A stretch of DNA of 64,000 nucleotides from CAWDBV01 sp963800705 (GCA_963800705.1 CAWDBV010000008.1:12531-76530); one strand, 5' to 3'. Counted from the first letter of the stretch, positions 17,674 through 27,467 are shown. Notes: generated from the sequence alone by a model not told the origin. Numbers and translations: made by a program.

Positions 17674-17684
17674 GACGCGGCGTC

Positions 17685-19253
17685 TTACAAGGGGATGTTG
17701 CCGTGCTTGCGCTTCGGCTGCTCGACACGCTTCGTCTTCAGCGTGTGGAGGGCGCGGATCAGCTTCGGGCGCGTCTCGTGGGGGACGATGACGTCGTCTA
17801 TGTAGCCGCGCTCGGCCGCCGAGTAGGGGTTGGCGAAGTGCGCCTTGTAGTCGTAAATCAGCTTCTCGCGCCGCTCGTCGGGGGTCGGCGACTGGGCGAT
17901 GTCCTTGCGGTAGATGATGTTGACCGCGCCCTCGGGGCCCATCACCGCAACCTCGGCGGTCGGCCAGGCGAAGTTGAAGTCGGCGAGCATGTGCTTCGAG
18001 TTCATGACGTCGTAGGCGCCGCCGTAGGCCTTGCGGGTGACGACGGTCAGCTTTGGCACCGTCGCCTCGGTGAAGGCGTAGAGCAGCTTGGCGCCGTGGC
18101 GGATGATCCCGTTCCACTCCTGGTCGGTGCCGGGCAGGAACCCCGGCACGTCGGTGAAGGTGAGCAGCGGGATGTTGAAGGCGTCGCAGGTGCGCACGAA
18201 GCGGGCCGCCTTCTCGGATGACTCGATGTCGAGCACCCCGGCGAGGTGGGCGGGCTGGTTGCCGACCACCCCGACCGGCATCCCGTCGAGGCGCGAGTAG
18301 CCGCAGATGATGTTCTTGGCGAAGTGCTCGTGGACTTCGAAGAAATCGCCGTCGTCGACGATCCGCGAGACGACCTCGCGCATGTCGTAGGGCTTCGAGG
18401 GATCGTCGGGGACGAGCGAGTCGAGCTCGGGGTCCTGGCGGTCGGGGTCGTCGGCGGGTTCGACGCGAGGCGGCAGCTCGAGGTTGTTGAGAGGCAGGAA
18501 GCTCATCAGGTAGCGGACGTCCTCGAGGCAGGCCTCCTCGTCCTCGGAGGCGAAGTGGGCGACGCCCGACTTCGAGTTGTGGCTCATCGCGCCGCCGAGC
18601 TCCTCGAACTCGACCTCCTCCCCGGTCACGGTCTTGATCACCTCGGGGCCGGTGATGAACATGTGCGAGGTCTCCTTGACCATGAAGATGAAGTCGGTCA
18701 TCGCCGGCGAGTAGACGGCGCCGCCCGCGCACGGCCCCATGATGATGCTGATCTGCGGGATCACGCCCGAGCACTGCACGTTGCGGACGAAGACGTCGCC
18801 GTAGGCGCCGAGCGAAACGACGCCCTCCTGGATCCGCGCCCCGCCCGAGTCGTTGATCCCGATCACCGGCGCGCCGACCTGCGCCGCCAGGTCCATGACC
18901 TTGACCATCTTCTCGGCCATCACCTCGCCGAGCGAGCCGCCGAAGACGGTGAAGTCCTGGCTGAAGACGAACACCGTGCGGCCGTCGATCGTGCCGTAGC
19001 CGGTCACGACCGCGTCGCCGTAGGGCCTCCGCTTGTCCATCTCGAACTCGTGGGTGCGGTGGCGGACGAAGGTGTCGAGCTCCTCGAAGGAGCCCGGGTC
19101 GAGCAGCTTCTCGATCCGCTCGCGGGCGGTCAGCTTCCCCTTCGCGTGCTGCTTTTCGACCGCCTCCTCGGACCCGGCGTGGATCGCCTCGTGGCGGAGC
19201 TCGTTCAGGTAGGCGAGCTTCTCCTCATGGGTCTCGGGGAACTTCTCTCTCAC
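17685..19253 (-). CDS. pccB: Propionyl/acetyl-CoA carboxylase beta chain (carboxyltransferase)
   Basis: Carboxyltransferase subunit of acyl-CoA carboxylase, 522 residues and intact. It carries carboxyl from the biotin on the alpha chain to acyl-CoA. Two crotonase-like halves are visible: N-terminal AKGKLTARERIEKLLDPGSF, INDSGGARIQEG, GPCAGGAVYSPA, then GVVGNQPAHLAGVLD, TFTDVPGFLPGTDQE, RKAYGGAYDVM and WPTAEVAVMGPEGAVN. The two glycine-rich oxyanion loops (GGA and GGA) are preserved. The full-length PccB layout and the mutase gene at 40899 favour propionyl-CoA. The alpha chain is encoded separately at 5300-7100. Confidence 0.94.
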   Translation of the reverse strand: MREKFPETHEEKLAYLNELRHEAIHAGSEEAVEKQHAKGKLTARERIEKLLDPGSFEELDTFVRHRTHEFEMDKRRPYGDAVVTGYGTIDGRTVFVFSQDFTVFGGSLGEVMAEKMVKVMDLAAQVGAPVIGINDSGGARIQEGVVSLGAYGDVFVRNVQCSGVIPQISIIMGPCAGGAVYSPAMTDFIFMVKETSHMFITGPEVIKTVTGEEVEFEELGGAMSHNSKSGVAHFASEDEEACLEDVRYLMSFLPLNNLELPPRVEPADDPDRQDPELDSLVPDDPSKPYDMREVVSRIVDDGDFFEVHEHFAKNIICGYSRLDGMPVGVVGNQPAHLAGVLDIESSEKAARFVRTCDAFNIPLLTFTDVPGFLPGTDQEWNGIIRHGAKLLYAFTEATVPKLTVVTRKAYGGAYDVMNSKHMLADFNFAWPTAEVAVMGPEGAVNIIYRKDIAQSPTPDERREKLIYDYKAHFANPYSAAERGYIDDVIVPHETRPKLIRALHTLKTKRVEQPKRKHGNIPL

Positions 19254-19285
19254 GGGGCGATGAGTCTAGGGCTAGCCTTTTGACC

Positions 19286-20281
19286 GTGCCCGAGAGTGCA
19301 AAAAAGATCTCAGTCTGCGTACCCGCCTACAACGAGATCGAGCGCGCTGCCCGAGCTCCACCGCCGCGTCGAGGCGACGATGGCCGGATTGGGGGCCGAA
19401 TGGGACCTGGTGATCAGCGACAACCAGTCCACCGACGGCACGCGCGAGTACCTGCGCAAGCTCGCCGAGCGCGATCCGCGGGTCAAGGTGCTCTGCTTTC
19501 GAGGAACTTCGGCCACGCCGCGGCGCACTTCGCGGTCCTCGAGCACGCGACCGGCGACTGGGCTGTGCTCATGGACGCCGACCTCCAGGACGAGCCCGAG
19601 GCGATCCCGCAGATGCTCGCCAAGGCCGAGGAGGGCTACGACGTCGTCTACGCGACCCGGGCGCGGCGGCCCGAGGGCCCGCTGATGCGGCTCGCAACCC
19701 GCGCCTTTTACGCGGTCGCGAAACGGATCTCGCAGGTCCCGCAGCCGCCGAACGCCGGCCCCTTCTGCCTGATGAGCCGCCGGGTGGTCGACAAGGTCGC
19801 CAGCCTCCCCGAGCGAAACGTCTTCTTCCCGGGGCTGCGGGCCTTCGTCGGCTTCCGCCAGGCCGGGATTCCGCTCGAGCGGCCGGGGCGGGCGGGCGGC
19901 GGCCCGCGGCTCAACCTCCGCGACCGGATCCGCCACGCGCTCGACGGACTGCTCGCGTTCTCCAACATGCCGCTTCGCTTCGCGGCCTGGGTCGGGTTCG
20001 TGGTCGCGAGCCTGACCGCGGTGCTCGAGCTCGTCTTCCTCTACTTCAAGCTCCTCACCGACGTGCCGGTCGAGGGATTCACGGCGCTGATCACCGCGAT
20101 CCTCTTCCTCGGCGGCGTGCAGCTGTTCACGCTCGGCGTCATCGGCCAGTACCTGGGCCGCGTCTACGACGAGGTCAAGGGGCGGCCGCGCTACATCGTC
20201 GAGGAGGGGCTCAACCTCGGTGCCGAGCGACCCGAGGGTGACGGCCGCGAGGCCGTTCTGCCAGGGTCGCCGACCATCTGA
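19286..20281 (+). CDS. Polyprenyl-phosphate glycosyltransferase, DPM1/ArnC-like GT2 (two compensating frameshifts)
   Basis: GT2 enzyme that loads a sugar on a polyprenyl phosphate at the inner membrane face; about 331 residues. The N-terminus VCVPAYNE is followed by an extra base at about 19348, which breaks the frame until a missing base at about 19499 restores it. Between these points the correct frame reads LPELHRRVEATM and ISDNQSTDGTREYL. Then RNFGHAAAHFAVLEHATGD and the DAD metal motif in LMDADLQDEPE follow. Two C-terminal membrane helices and GQYLGRVYDEVKGRPRYIVEE complete the family signature. GTG at 19286 was chosen; a TTG lies two codons earlier. The stop overlaps the next ATG (TGATG). 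Confidence 0.85.
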   Translation: MPESAKKISVCVPAYNEIERAARAPPPRRGDDGRIGGRMGPGDQRQPVHRRHARVPAQARRARSAGQGALLSRNFGHAAAHFAVLEHATGDWAVLMDADLQDEPEAIPQMLAKAEEGYDVVYATRARRPEGPLMRLATRAFYAVAKRISQVPQPPNAGPFCLMSRRVVDKVASLPERNVFFPGLRAFVGFRQAGIPLERPGRAGGGPRLNLRDRIRHALDGLLAFSNMPLRFAAWVGFVVASLTAVLELVFLYFKLLTDVPVEGFTALITAILFLGGVQLFTLGVIGQYLGRVYDEVKGRPRYIVEEGLNLGAERPEGDGREAVLPGSPTI

Positions 20282-21018
20282 TGGGCAGAAACGACAAGGC
20301 GCCGCCCCGGTGGCCGAAGCAGCTCCCCGAGCTGACCGACGAGCAGGAACGGATCCGCGGGGACTTTTACCGGCTCTGGCTCGACGAGCTGCCGCGCAAG
20401 AACCTGCTCAAGCCGGTCGACTGGTTCCATCACCGCTACCCCTCGAAGCGCCCGCCGCCCGAGGGCGGCCGCACGCTCGAGGTCGGGGCCGGGTTCGGCA
20501 ACCAGGTCCAGTACGAGGACCTGAGCCGCCAGCACTACGTCACCGTCGACCTTCGCGAGGAGATGATCGAGACGCTGCACGAGCGCTTTCCCGAGGTCGA
20601 GGGCCACGTCGCCGACGTCTCGAAGAGCCTGCCCTTCGGAGACGACGACTTCGACCGCGTGCTCGCCGTGCAGGTGCTCGAGCACATCCCCAACCTGCCG
20701 CCGGCGCTCGACGAGATCCGGCGGGTGACGAAACCCGACGGCAAGTTCGTGATCGTGATCCCGTGTGAGGGCGGCCGCGCCTACGAGGTCGCAAGGAGCA
20801 TCAGCGCACGGCCGCTGTTCGAGAAGCGATACGGGACGAGCTACGACTGGTTCGTCGCCACCGAGCACTGCAACGTTCCCTGGGAGATAGAGCACGAGCT
20901 CAAGAAGCGCTTCACGATCGACGAGCGCACCTTCTTCCCGCTCCTCGTTCCCGCGGTGAACGCCAACCTGCTGATCGGGATCACCTGCACCCCATTGCCG
21001 GAGAACGGTGGACGCTGA
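20281..21018 (+). CDS. SAM-dependent methyltransferase
   Basis: Class I methyltransferase, 245 residues. The N-terminal 60 residues are helical and charged (LPELTDEQERIRGDFYRLWLDELP). Then come motif I TLEVGAGFGNQ, VTVDLREEM, DVSKSLPFGDDDFDRVLAVQVLEHI and a PDGKFVIVIPCEGGR strand. The unusual N-terminal stretch and the insertion after motif VI (YDWFVATEHCNVP) suggest a specific large substrate. It overlaps both neighbours (TGATG upstream; 11 bases with the next GTG), so it belongs to a four-gene operon with a DPM-like transferase, another methyltransferase and a GT-C-like membrane protein. Confidence 0.82.
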   Translation: MGRNDKAPPRWPKQLPELTDEQERIRGDFYRLWLDELPRKNLLKPVDWFHHRYPSKRPPPEGGRTLEVGAGFGNQVQYEDLSRQHYVTVDLREEMIETLHERFPEVEGHVADVSKSLPFGDDDFDRVLAVQVLEHIPNLPPALDEIRRVTKPDGKFVIVIPCEGGRAYEVARSISARPLFEKRYGTSYDWFVATEHCNVPWEIEHELKKRFTIDERTFFPLLVPAVNANLLIGITCTPLPENGGR

Positions 21019-21718
21019 GATCATCCGCCGCCAGGCCGAGGAGCAGTCCTCGGGCTGGTGGTTCCGGGGCCGCGCCGAGATCGTGCACTCGCTGCTGCCC
21101 GAGCCCGACGGCACCAAGCGAGTCGCCGACATCGGCTGCGGCTGGGGCGGGCTGACCGAGACGCTCTCGGCCTGGGGGAGCGTAGTCGGGGTCGAGCCCT
21201 CCGAGGCCGCGCGAGCGGAGGCGAAGCGCCGCGGCGTCGAGGTGCTGGCGGGCGAGGCCGACGCGTTGCCGCTCGAGGACGGCTCGGTCGACATCGTCGT
21301 CTCCACCGACGTGCTCGAGCACCTCGACGACGACGTCGCCGCGGTGCGCGAGATCGAGCGGGTGCTGGTTCCCGACGGGATCGCCCTCGTTACCGTGCCC
21401 GCCTATCCGCGCCTCTTCTCCAGCCACGACGTCGCCCTCGAGCACCGCCGCCGCTACACCCGGCGGACGATCGCCGAGGCGATCCGGGCCGGGGGCCTCG
21501 AGCCCGAGCGGACCACCAACTTCAACTCGATCCTGCTCCCGGTCGCGGCGGCCTCGCGGCTCGCGACCCGCAACCGCCCGCCGAAGGCCCAGTCGGGGGC
21601 GGCACCGGGGCCGCTCAACGGCCTGCTCTACGGGACGATGCGGCTCGAGCGGGCGATGATCGGCCGCTTCGATTTGCCGGCGGGACTGACGATCGCGGTC
21701 AGGGCGCGGAAGCCGTGA
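21008..21718 (+). CDS. SAM-dependent methyltransferase
   Basis: Class I methyltransferase, 236 residues from GTG at 21008. The start EQSSGWWFRGRAEIV is characteristic of a group found in polysaccharide and glycolipid loci. Motif I is VADIGCGWGGLTE, followed by VVGVEPSE, ADALPLEDGSVDIVVSTDVLEHLDDD and the HDVALEHRRRYTRR segment. The C-terminus carries a hydrophobic stretch (LLPVAAASRLA) that may associate with the membrane. Third gene of the overlapping operon 19286-23430; its stop overlaps the GTG of the membrane protein. Confidence 0.82.
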   Translation: MDAEIIRRQAEEQSSGWWFRGRAEIVHSLLPEPDGTKRVADIGCGWGGLTETLSAWGSVVGVEPSEAARAEAKRRGVEVLAGEADALPLEDGSVDIVVSTDVLEHLDDDVAAVREIERVLVPDGIALVTVPAYPRLFSSHDVALEHRRRYTRRTIAEAIRAGGLEPERTTNFNSILLPVAAASRLATRNRPPKAQSGAAPGPLNGLLYGTMRLERAMIGRFDLPAGLTIAVRARKP

Positions 21719-23430
21719 GCGGCGCCGCGGTCCCGCAGCCGGCCCCGGTCACCCCGGAGCCACCCGGCGACTCGCGCTGGGCGATGCCGCTGCTGCTGAT
21801 GGTGATGGCGGGGGGCGCGGCGCTCACCTTCGCCGGCACCGCCGGCCACAACCTGTTCGCCGACGAGCTCCAGATCCTCTCGAGCTACCGGAGCTGGGAC
21901 CCCGGAGAGCTGCTGAAGCCGGCGGGCGGCCACCTGATCATCACCTCGCTCACCGCCTACAAGACGATCTTCGAGGTCTTCGGCGCCGACTCCTATCTGC
22001 CGAACCGGATCCTGCACGTCGCATTGGCGCTGGTCTGCGCGGGGCTCTTCTACGCGCTCGTGCGGCGGCGGATCGGGCCGCTCGCCGCCGTCGCCCCCAC
22101 TGCGATCCTGCTGGTCCTTGGCAGCGCCGCCGAGATCGTCGCCACCCCGTTCGGCGTGCTCGAGTACATGGGGGTCGCGTTCGGGCTCGCGATGTTCCTC
22201 TGCCTCGAGCGCGGCGACCGCGCCGGCGACATCGCCGCCATGGTCTTCCTCGGGCTCGGCCTTGCCTCGTACTCGATCAACATCGCGTTCGGGATCGGCG
22301 CCGCGGTGCTGCTCTACCTGCGCGATCCGAAACAGCCGCTCCGCTACGCCTGGGTGATCCTCGCCCCGGCGGTGCTGTACGGGATCTGGCGGCTCGCCTT
22401 CTCGGAGTCGGGCGAGACCAACATCACGATCACCAACGTCGCCGACATGCCCTCGGCGATGTTCACCATGCTCGCCGCCTCGTGCGCGGCGATCACCGGC
22501 CTCTTCCGCATCCCGGCGCAGGGTGCGGTGACGACGACCGAGTGGGGCTACCCGCTCGCCGTGCTGCTGATCGGGCTCGTCTGGCTGCGGCTCGCGCGCG
22601 GCCCTAGGGTCGATTCGCGCTTCTGGCTGTACGCGGCGGCGCTGGTCAGCTTCTGGGCGCTGGTCTCGATCAACCTCGGACCGCTGCGCGAGCCCGACGC
22701 CGGCCGCTACGTCCACATCTCGGTGATCCTGCTGATGCTGGTCGGGGTCGAGCTGGTCGCCGGGCTCAGGATGCCGCGCTGGGCGGGCCCGGCGCTGGCG
22801 GGCGCGGCCTGCGTGTCGGTGCTCGCCAACGCGGTCGCCCTGCACGAGGGCGGTGACCAGTACCGGCTCGCCGGGCAGAGCCTCGGCGCGCAGCTCACCG
22901 GGGCCGAGCTCGCGGGGGAGAACGCCGACCCCGAGATCCCGGTGCTGCCGCTCCCCGACGTGCCCGTCGTCCAGGACCTGATGATCCCGGTCTCCGACTA
23001 CATCGCGGCGGCCGAGGACTACGGCTCGCCGGCGTATGAGCCCGAAAACCTCGAGCGGGCGCCCGAGGTCGTACGGGCCGCAGCCGACTCGCAGCTCGTC
23101 CGGCTGCTCGGGGATCGGATCGGGCCGACGCCGATTCCGGCGCTGCCCGCCGGCTGCACCCCGATCGAGAGCGCGCCGGCGGTGGGCGGGGTTGCCGTGA
23201 TCACCGTGCCCGCGGGCGGCTTCTCGCTCGAGGCGGCGCCCGGGCCCCCGGTCGGGATCACGCTGCGCCGCTTCTCGGAGGGGGCGGGGCTGCCGCTGCG
23301 CGGGGTCCCCGGCGGCAGCGCGGCGAGGATCGATCTGCCGGCCGATAGCGCGAGCCGGCCCTGGAGCGCAGTGATCACAGCCCAGCAGCCGGTCGGGCTC
23401 TGCTCGCTCTCCCCTAGCCCCTCGGCGTGA
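21715..23430 (+). CDS. GT-C-like polytopic membrane protein, paralog 1
   Basis: 571-residue integral membrane protein starting at GTG 21715 (GTGA overlap). After one N-terminal helix, the first external loop has an acidic pair in HNLFADELQ (D50-E51), the position of the catalytic acid in GT-C glycosyltransferases. Roughly ten more hydrophobic helices follow, with LRVVSINLGPLREPDAGRY-like sequence before the last ones. The final 190 residues form an external domain with two cysteines (PAGCTP and GLCSL) and the repeated phrase VPAGGFSLEAAPGPPV..LRRFSEG. It is homologous along its length to the proteins at 24042 and 25755. It probably uses polyprenyl-linked sugars made by the DPM-like enzyme of the same operon; this is inference. 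Confidence 0.7.
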   Translation: MSGAAVPQPAPVTPEPPGDSRWAMPLLLMVMAGGAALTFAGTAGHNLFADELQILSSYRSWDPGELLKPAGGHLIITSLTAYKTIFEVFGADSYLPNRILHVALALVCAGLFYALVRRRIGPLAAVAPTAILLVLGSAAEIVATPFGVLEYMGVAFGLAMFLCLERGDRAGDIAAMVFLGLGLASYSINIAFGIGAAVLLYLRDPKQPLRYAWVILAPAVLYGIWRLAFSESGETNITITNVADMPSAMFTMLAASCAAITGLFRIPAQGAVTTTEWGYPLAVLLIGLVWLRLARGPRVDSRFWLYAAALVSFWALVSINLGPLREPDAGRYVHISVILLMLVGVELVAGLRMPRWAGPALAGAACVSVLANAVALHEGGDQYRLAGQSLGAQLTGAELAGENADPEIPVLPLPDVPVVQDLMIPVSDYIAAAEDYGSPAYEPENLERAPEVVRAAADSQLVRLLGDRIGPTPIPALPAGCTPIESAPAVGGVAVITVPAGGFSLEAAPGPPVGITLRRFSEGAGLPLRGVPGGSAARIDLPADSASRPWSAVITAQQPVGLCSLSPSPSA

Positions 23431-24022
23431 GGATGAAGCCCCAGAGGTGCGCGGTCCGGAACGGGACCTCGAACGACCACGTCTTCTCGATCTCGAAGCC
23501 CGGCTCGAGCAGCGCGTAGAGCTCGTCCTTTGAACGGCTCGGCTCGCCCTCGTCGAGCCGATTCATGACCGCCTTGAACGGGCCGATCATCAGCGTGTCG
23601 GCGCAGACGATCCGCTTCGGCGCCACTTCGTCGACGATCTTGCCGGTCAGGGCGAGGATCTCCTCGTCGGGAAGGTGGTGGAAGACGGCCGAGCAGACGA
23701 CGGCGTCGAAGCCGCGCCACTCGGTGAGCGGAGAGCTGGTGATGTCGGCGACGGCGAACTCGCGGCCCTCGCCCCCGTAGCGGCGCTCGGCCGCGGCGAT
23801 CGACTGCGGGTTGAAGTCGAGGCCGACGTAGCGGCGGGGCTCGATGCTGTGCAGCAGCGGTGCATCGCCGCAGCCGAGGTCGAGTACCGATTCATGGGCG
23901 CCGCGGCGCAGGTCGTCGGCGATGTTCGAGTGCATGCGCCGCACGTAGCCGCCGGTGACGGCGGTCTGCGCGGCCCGCACCAGCGGGCGCACCTTTCTCC
24001 CCCGTTCGAGCAGGTCTGCCAC
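23414..24022 (-). CDS. SAM-dependent methyltransferase
   Basis: Class I methyltransferase of 202 residues, from a GTG start at 24022. Visible are motif I VLDLGCGDAPLL, YVGLDFNPQS, FAVADITSSPLTEWRGFDAVVCSAVFHHL and a C-terminal strand pair ending WGFILTPRG. It is set on the opposite strand between two GT-C-like genes, overlapping the first by 17 bases convergently and diverging from the second across 19 bases. Methylation of a sugar or polyprenyl-linked intermediate is likely from context only. Confidence 0.8.
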   Translation of the reverse strand: MADLLERGRKVRPLVRAAQTAVTGGYVRRMHSNIADDLRRGAHESVLDLGCGDAPLLHSIEPRRYVGLDFNPQSIAAAERRYGGEGREFAVADITSSPLTEWRGFDAVVCSAVFHHLPDEEILALTGKIVDEVAPKRIVCADTLMIGPFKAVMNRLDEGEPSRSKDELYALLEPGFEIEKTWSFEVPFRTAHLWGFILTPRG

Positions 24023-24041
24023 GGCCCTATGATCGCAACCT

Positions 24042-25758
24042 ATGCCGGAGCAAAGGGGGGTCAGACCCGTCCAGCTGCTCTCGCTCGCGATGGCGGGCGC
24101 CGCGATCTTCCTGCTCTGGGAGATGCGCGGCCACTCGCTGATCTACGACGAGTGGACCTTCTTCGCCGACTACGGCGGGCTCGGCGATCTCTTCAACCCG
24201 TTCGGGGACAACCTCGAGGCGCTTCCGATCGTGATCTACAAGGCCGTGTTCGAGCTCTTCGGACCCGACTCGGCCGGGCTGCGAGTGGTGACGATCGGGC
24301 TCGTGCTCACCAACGCCGGGCTCTTCTACGCGCTCGCGCGGCGGCGGGTCGGCGACTGGATCGCGCTGCCGCCGACGATCCTCGTCCTCCTGCTCGGCGC
24401 CGCCCCCGACGTCGTCGCGGCGACGCTCGGGCTGGCGATCCTGACCGCGGTCGCCTGCGGGCTCGGGGCGCTGGTGGCGCTCGAGCGGGGGCGCGACGGG
24501 CTCGCCTGCCTGCTGCTCGCCGGCGCGCTGGCCTCGAACAGCGCCGCGCTGCCGTTCGCGGCGGGCGTCGCGGTCTACATCGCCTGGGGCGAGGAGCGGC
24601 CGTGGCGCGGCAGGGCCTGGGTTTTTCTGGTCCCGCTGGCGCTCTACGCCGCTTGGCGGCTCTGGGCGTTCAGCGTCGACCCGCTCGGACCGCTCGCCGG
24701 CCACCCGAGCGAGATCACGCTCACCAACATCGGCACGCTTCCGAGCTCGGTCGCCGATTCGCTCGGCGCCGCGGCGGTCAGCGTCACCGGCCTGTTTCGG
24801 ACCCCGGGCGGCCCGGGGCCGAGCTTCGACGCCGCCTTCGGACCGCCGCTCGCCGTGGCGCTCGCCGTCCTCGTCTTCCTGCGGCTTCGGCTCGAGCCGA
24901 AGCCCGGCCGCAGCATCTGGGCGTTCGCCGCTATGCCGCTCGTCTACTGGATCCTGATCGCGCTCGTCGTCTCCGACCGTGTGCCCGAACTGCCGCGCTA
25001 CCAGTACGCGGGCTCGATCTTCCTGCTCCTGCTGCTCGCCGAGCTGGCGCGCGGGACTGCGGATTCCGCGCTGGGCAGCGATCGCCTCGGCCGTCGTGTT
25101 CGCGATCGCGCTGGCGCCGAGCCTGATCAACATCCACGACCAGGGCAACTTCCTGCGCGTCGAAGGAAAGGCGAACCGCGGCGAGCTGGCGGCGATCGAG
25201 ATCGCCGGCGACCAGGTCGACGACGACCTCCTGGTCGAGCCGGTCGGAGGCCGGACGGCGCCGGGCAGCGACACCGGGTTCGAGGGCGAGGTCACGACGA
25301 CCACCAACGTCGTGATCGCGGCCCAGCGCTACCTCGACGCGGTCCGCGACTACGACCCGGCGGGGTACTCGCAGAGCGAGCTCGCCGAGCAGCAGCCGTT
25401 CGTGCGCGAGGCGGCGGACATCGAGCTCGGCCAGGCGCTCGAGATCGCGCTCGAGCCGGCGGCGAGGCTGCCGGCGGGCTGCGCCCCGCTCGCGCTGACG
25501 CCGGCGGCGGGCGGCGCCACCGTCGAGGTGCCGCCGGGCGGGCTGGCGCTGCGGGCGGCCCCCGGCCCGCCGGTCGCGGTCAGGCTGCGCCGCTTCAGCG
25601 ACAAGTTCCCGGTCGACGCCGGGACGCTCCCCGGCGGCCAGACCGGCGTGGTCGAGGTCCCGCTCGACAACTCCGAGGCGCCCTGGCAGGCGGCGATCGG
25701 CTCCGCGCAGCCGGTCACGGCATGCGCGCTCGGTGCGCCGGGGACGGTGGGCGGATGA
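24042..25758 (+). CDS. GT-C-like polytopic membrane protein, paralog 2 (frameshifted)
   Basis: Second member of the tandem family, 571 residues after one correction. The first external loop has LIYDEWTFFADY (acidic pair D36-E37). GLFYALARRRVGDW, SITGLFRTPG-like and VVSDRVPELPRYQYAGS stretches align with the sister proteins. An extra A at about 25055 in a GGGACTGCGG context shifts the frame; correction gives ELARGLRIPRWAAIASAVV and continues to the external domain with PAGCAP, VPPGGLALRAAPGPPVAVRLRRFSD and VTACAL. The stop overlaps the ATG of the third paralog (ATGA). Without correction the frame runs misleadingly on into that gene. Confidence 0.7.
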
Positions 25759-27467
25759 CCGCGTCGCGGCCCTCGCCGAGGCTCGTGCTCGCGGTCTTGA
25801 TGGCGATCGCCGCGGTGGTCCTGCTCTGGATCACGCGCGGCCAGACCTTCTTCGCCGACGAATGGGGCTTCTTCGCCAACTACCGCGGCCACTCGCCGCG
25901 CGACATCCTGCAGCCGAACTCGGGCAACCTGATCGCCGGGCCGGCGGTTCTCTACAAGACCCTGATCGCGGTGTTCGGGGCCGAGAGCTACGCCCCGTTC
26001 CGGATCGTCTGGGTCGCGCTCGTCCTCACCTGCGCCGGTCTCTTCTACGCGCTTGCCCGGCGCCCGGTCGGCGACTGGGCCGCGCTCGCGCCGACCACGC
26101 TGCTGCTCTTCTTCGGCGCCGCCTGGGAGGTGACCGCGGGCCCGCTCGGGACCGGGGTGCTGCTCACGATCGCCGCCGGGCTCGGGGCGCTGCTCTGCCT
26201 CGAGAAGAACGAACGGGCCTGGGATCTGGCGGCGTCGCTCCTGATCGCGTTCGCGCTCGCCTGCTACACGCCCGCGGTCGCGTTCGCGGTCGGCGCCGCG
26301 GTCCACATCCTCGTCGTGCGCGGGCCCCGGCACTGGCGGGATCTCTGGGTCGTCGCGCTGCCGCTCGTCCTCTACGCCGGATGGCGGGTCTGGGCGATCC
26401 AGTTCCATCAGACCGACGTCGGGCTCTCGAACCTGCTCGCGATCCCGAGCTCGATCGCCGCCTCTATCGCCGCGGTCGCGACCTCGATCACCGGCACCTA
26501 CCGCAACCCGGCGGCGGACGGGATCAGCTTCGAGGTCGAGCCCGGTCGCGCGCTCGCGGTGGCGCTGGTCGCAATCGTCGCGGCGCGGTTCGCGGTCCGG
26601 CGCCGCTGGCCGATCGACAACCGGGTCTGGGTGTGGCTCTCGATGGCGCTCGTCTTCTGGGCGCTGGTCGGCGCCAACCTCGGCCCGCTGCGAGCACCGG
26701 AGGCGAGCCGCTACCAGCTCACCGCGGCGATCTTCGTGCTGCTGCTGCTCTGCGAGCTCGGCGCCGGCAGGCAGCTCTCGCGCCGCGGCGCGATCGCGCT
26801 TGTCGCGGTCACCGGCGTGTTCCTGCTCGGCAACCTCGCCAACCTCTTCGAGGCGGCAAGGTTCCTGCGCGACAACGGCGAGCAGAACCGCGCCCAGCTC
26901 GCGGCGCTCGAGTTGGTCGGCGGATCGGCGAACCCCGATCTGACCGTCGAGCCGCTGGTCGGCGCACCGAGCCCGACCGAGGACATGCTGATCTTCACCT
27001 TCCGCTATCTCTCCGCCGCCTCCGACCTCGGCTCGCCCGCCGAGGAGATCGAAGAGGTGCCCGGTCGCCCCGAGGAAGCGCGCCAGCGCGCCGACCGCCA
27101 GATGGTGCGGGCGCTCGTCCTCAACCCCGGGCCGCGCCCCGACCCGCCGCAGAGCCCGCCGGGGACGATGGCCGCGGAGCAGGTGAGCGGCGGCACGACG
27201 CGCCCGAAGCGCAACTGCACCGAGCTGCTGCCCGAGCTCGCCGACGCGACGGCCGCGTTCACGGTCCCGGCCGGAGGCTTCTCGATCGAGGGCGCAGCGG
27301 GGCCCGTGACCCTGAAGCTGCGCCGCTTCGGGGACGGCTTCGCCGCCGAGCTACCGCCCCCCGCGCCCGGCGCGCCGAACGCCTACTACCTTCCGCCCGA
27401 CGAGGTCCAGGTCCCCTGGCACCTGCAGGTGAGCTCGAGCACAGCCGTCACGATCTGCCCCCCGTAG
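25755..27467 (+). CDS. GT-C-like polytopic membrane protein, paralog 3
   Basis: Third member, 570 residues, intact. The N-terminal helix is followed by TFFADEWGFFANYRGHS (acidic pair D35-E36), and then QPNSGNLIAGPAVLYKTLIAVFGAESY, which aligns with equivalent segments in both other paralogs. About eleven hydrophobic helices lead to a C-terminal external domain bounded by two cysteines (RNCTEL and VTICPP) with VPAGGFSIEGAAGPVTLKLRRFGDG. An extra insertion of about 30 residues rich in P and R (LNPGPRPDPPQSPPG) precedes it. Start ATG overlaps the previous stop; the 3' end overlaps the convergent methyltransferase by 20 bases. Confidence 0.7.
   Translation: MTASRPSPRLVLAVLMAIAAVVLLWITRGQTFFADEWGFFANYRGHSPRDILQPNSGNLIAGPAVLYKTLIAVFGAESYAPFRIVWVALVLTCAGLFYALARRPVGDWAALAPTTLLLFFGAAWEVTAGPLGTGVLLTIAAGLGALLCLEKNERAWDLAASLLIAFALACYTPAVAFAVGAAVHILVVRGPRHWRDLWVVALPLVLYAGWRVWAIQFHQTDVGLSNLLAIPSSIAASIAAVATSITGTYRNPAADGISFEVEPGRALAVALVAIVAARFAVRRRWPIDNRVWVWLSMALVFWALVGANLGPLRAPEASRYQLTAAIFVLLLLCELGAGRQLSRRGAIALVAVTGVFLLGNLANLFEAARFLRDNGEQNRAQLAALELVGGSANPDLTVEPLVGAPSPTEDMLIFTFRYLSAASDLGSPAEEIEEVPGRPEEARQRADRQMVRALVLNPGPRPDPPQSPPGTMAAEQVSGGTTRPKRNCTELLPELADATAAFTVPAGGFSIEGAAGPVTLKLRRFGDGFAAELPPPAPGAPNAYYLPPDEVQVPWHLQVSSSTAVTICPP

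Noticed and set aside
24042..27467. A single open frame of 1141 codons across two GT-C-like genes
   Set aside because: It arises from a frameshift at about 25055; between that point and 25755 the translation is arginine/proline-rich nonsense while another frame holds the conserved external domain.
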